43,639 bases of DNA, taken from assembly GCA_029932855.1 (NCBI GenBank), contig JAOZPG010000004.1, positions 114,253 to 157,891 on the forward strand. Reading direction: 5' to 3'. This document shows positions 42,056 through 43,639 of the stretch, in pieces. The notes under the pieces were generated by a model. It was not told the origin of the DNA. It was given only the letters and a program-made list of their open reading frames with translations, and ran no database searches. A program made the position numbers and the translations under genes. Numbering within the stretch: the first letter of the stretch is position 1; each line of letters starts with the position of its first letter. The DNA is from Bacteroidales bacterium (GTDB lineage: Bacteria; Bacteroidota; Bacteroidia; Bacteroidales; VadinHA17).

Positions 42056-43639
42056 TTATTTTAAAATAATCTTAAGGGTTTTCAGGAGTTCCTTCCCTGA
42101 GACTTTCATTAAGTAGATACCTTTAGGCTGGTCACTAATATCAATTTTCTTAACTATATCTTCTTTTGAATTTGCAAGGAATTCTTCCTTATATATTATT
42201 TCCCCGTTTATATTAATTATTTCAAGCTGCATATCCTTATTCATAGCATTATTAATGCTTATAATTATATGGCCACTGCTTGGATTCGGATAAACAGAGA
42301 TCATATTGTTTAGATCCTTGTCGTCAATCATAAGACTTCCGATAAAAATATCTCCGGTATTGACCGGGCCACAACTATTGGCGTCCGATATATTAACATT
42401 GTAAGTCCCGCTTTGCAAACCAGTAAATTCACCTGTCTGGTTTTGAATCTGACCGGGATCTAATATATAGGATAATGGGGCAGTACCCCCCGAGGCAAAT
42501 ATTGTGATTGTGCCATCATTTGCCCCTGCAGCTGATTCATCTTCAAATTGCAAGGAGTCAAATAATATCTCAGGTGGGTGGATTATTTCAGTATTATTAG
42601 TTTCCTGGCATTGATTCTGGTCTGTTACCATAAGGCTATAAGTGCCAGCTACAACATTATTAATAGTGCTTCCGGTTTCTCCATTTGACCACAGGTAGTC
42701 ATAAGCTTGTATCCCTCCCTGAACAAGGGCGTCAATTGTACCATCATTGCCATTAAAACAACTGACATCTGACTTGTTAAATGAAATAATTAATTGTGCT
42801 GGTTCCTCTATTTCAATCTCTTCGGTCTTTAAGCAGCCATTAGCATCAGTTATGGTGACAGAATAATTACCAGCCTCTAAACCGGTTGCTGTGGGAGTTA
42901 TCTGGCTTGCCTGGTCGTTCCAAAGGAAAGCATAGGGCTCGTTACCACCTGATACACTGACAGTAACTATTGCATTCCTGTCGCCATAGCATGACAATTC
43001 ATTTTCAAGACTTAATTCGGTCTGAATGGGTTCCGGCTCAGAAACTATAGCAAATGTTTGAAAAGTACAGGCATTCTGGTCGCTTATGCTTAGCTCATAT
43101 CTGCCTGCGGCCAGATTATTGATATCTTCACTTGTTGACCCCGTTGACCATTCAAAAGTATATGGAGGAGTTCCTCCCGTAACAGTAAGATCAGCGATGC
43201 CATTTTGTTCATTATAACAATTTACATCCTGAACAACAATTACTCCTTCGAGTGCTGCCTCAGGTTCATTAATAGTAACTTCTGCATATGCATGGCATTT
43301 TCGGTAATCGTAAGCAGTAACCTGGTAATGCCCCGCCTGCAATCCAATAATAGTAGAGCTGTCCTTACCGATTATATGATTTTCAGAATCTCTCCATACG
43401 TAATGAAGGGTTCCCTGTGAACCAATCACTGTTACCGTGGCTTCACCATCATTCCCCCCATGACAACTAACATCTTTCTTGATATTTATAAAGGCCATGA
43501 GCTCCTGAGTATTTGAAATAATCATAAAGGATGTGTCGGCAGAACAATTGCCTGCATCAGTTATCGTAATAATATAATTTCCTTCATCTGTAAGGGCAGA
43601 AATATCTTCAGAGTCCGAAGTAAAACTATTCGGACCTGT
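42056..43639 (-). CDS. SprB-repeat surface protein with T9SS type A sorting domain (5' truncated)
   Basis: The frame is open to the right edge, so the 527 residues seen are only the C-terminal part; the ATG at 43525 is internal. The protein consists of SprB-type repeats. Each starts with a core like VSCHGGNDG (also VNCYNEQNG, LSCYGDRNA, VSCFNGNDG), passes through GG..PY.F.W, and ends LEAGNYSVTITDANGC; the paired cysteines may form a disulfide in each. Four full copies, one degenerate copy (ESAAGANDG, no Cys) and the end of one more are visible. The last 85 residues are the T9SS type A domain (ISVYPNPSSGHIIISI ... GIYLMKVSGKELLKTLKIILK). Export across the outer membrane by T9SS with domain removal is expected; adhesion or gliding roles are known for SprB itself. 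Confidence 0.92.
   Translation of the reverse strand, partial: TGPNSFTSDSEDISALTDEGNYIITITDAGNCSADTSFMIISNTQELMAFINIKKDVSCHGGNDGEATVTVIGSQGTLHYVWRDSENHIIGKDSSTIIGLQAGHYQVTAYDYRKCHAYAEVTINEPEAALEGVIVVQDVNCYNEQNGIADLTVTGGTPPYTFEWSTGSTSEDINNLAAGRYELSISDQNACTFQTFAIVSEPEPIQTELSLENELSCYGDRNAIVTVSVSGGNEPYAFLWNDQASQITPTATGLEAGNYSVTITDANGCLKTEEIEIEEPAQLIISFNKSDVSCFNGNDGTIDALVQGGIQAYDYLWSNGETGSTINNVVAGTYSLMVTDQNQCQETNNTEIIHPPEILFDSLQFEDESAAGANDGTITIFASGGTAPLSYILDPGQIQNQTGEFTGLQSGTYNVNISDANSCGPVNTGDIFIGSLMIDDKDLNNMISVYPNPSSGHIIISINNAMNKDMQLEIININGEIIYKEEFLANSKEDIVKKIDISDQPKGIYLMKVSGKELLKTLKIILK

Noticed and set aside
42055-42070. AT-only palindrome ATTATTTTAAAATAAT at the end of the SprB-repeat gene, considered as a terminator.
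   Set aside because: It includes the stop codon, contains no G-C pair and has no separate T-tract, so termination is not supported.

Overview
The window is a 43.6 kb AT-rich chromosomal segment from a member of the Bacteroidota, most likely a Bacteroidales/Marinilabiliales-type anaerobe or marine relative. The evidence is: a SprB-repeat protein ending in a type IX secretion (T9SS) sorting domain; absence of Shine-Dalgarno sequences before most starts; promoters of the Bacteroidota form (-33 TTTG, about 19 nt, -7 TAnnTTTG), including two exact matches; several SPII lipoproteins; and the purH-mreB-mreC-mreD-mrdA-rodA order. Nearly everything is core chromosome. I see no IS element, prophage, CRISPR array, tRNA or rRNA.

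Layout. 1-4644 (+): end of rplU, rpmA, terminator, serS, an EamA-type transporter, an S41 protease lipoprotein, ruvC (TTG start). 4686-6517 (-): a HIT protein and greA behind a possible attenuated leader, then two unrecognised small membrane/secreted proteins. 6525-7004 (+): a lipoprotein with a Rieske-like C-terminus whose ligand positions are changed. 7001-10136 (-): ahcY with a textbook promoter, ribF (TTG start), a CxxCH haem-binding protein. 10639-14620 (+): pgi overlapping a second EamA transporter, then a Tat-exported GH109-type oxidoreductase/glycosidase. 14793-16124 (-): a GTPase-like protein of the cyclic 2,3-diphosphoglycerate synthetase family. 16342-16968 (+): an AcpH-like phosphodiesterase. 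16976-24150 (-): purH followed by the complete rod-shape operon. 24517-25767 (+): a MacB-type permease without its ATPase. 25828-28000 (-): ksgA and mgtE. 28122-30385 (+): patB/malY-type lyase and carA. 30465-37422 (-): argR, argG, proC, argH, a degenerate proB paralogue, proB and proA. 37561-42029 (+): carB and a family 2 glycosyltransferase. 42056-end (-): the 5'-truncated SprB-repeat/T9SS protein.

The right third is the most informative. It combines proline synthesis (proB, proA, proC), the last two steps of arginine synthesis (argG, argH), carbamoyl-phosphate synthesis (carA, carB) and ArgR. Two 18-bp ARG boxes three bp apart lie between argR and carB, and an exact Bacteroidota promoter for argR has its -7 element inside one box, so autorepression can be read from the DNA. 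Within the operon, a 222-residue intact paralogue of glutamate 5-kinase keeps the glutamate-side motifs but has lost the nucleotide-side ones. It overlaps argH by 4 bp and precedes genuine proB by 3 bp. I consider it the best candidate here for something undescribed: a catalytically dead, possibly regulatory subunit of glutamate kinase.

Other points worth attention are the greA leader (promoter, hairpin with T-tract, then the start codon), the serS -7 element buried in the rpmA terminator, the divergent pair at 6517/6525 whose starts are 7 bp apart, and the cDPG-synthetase-like protein. All calls come from reading the sequence and from family knowledge; no search was run.
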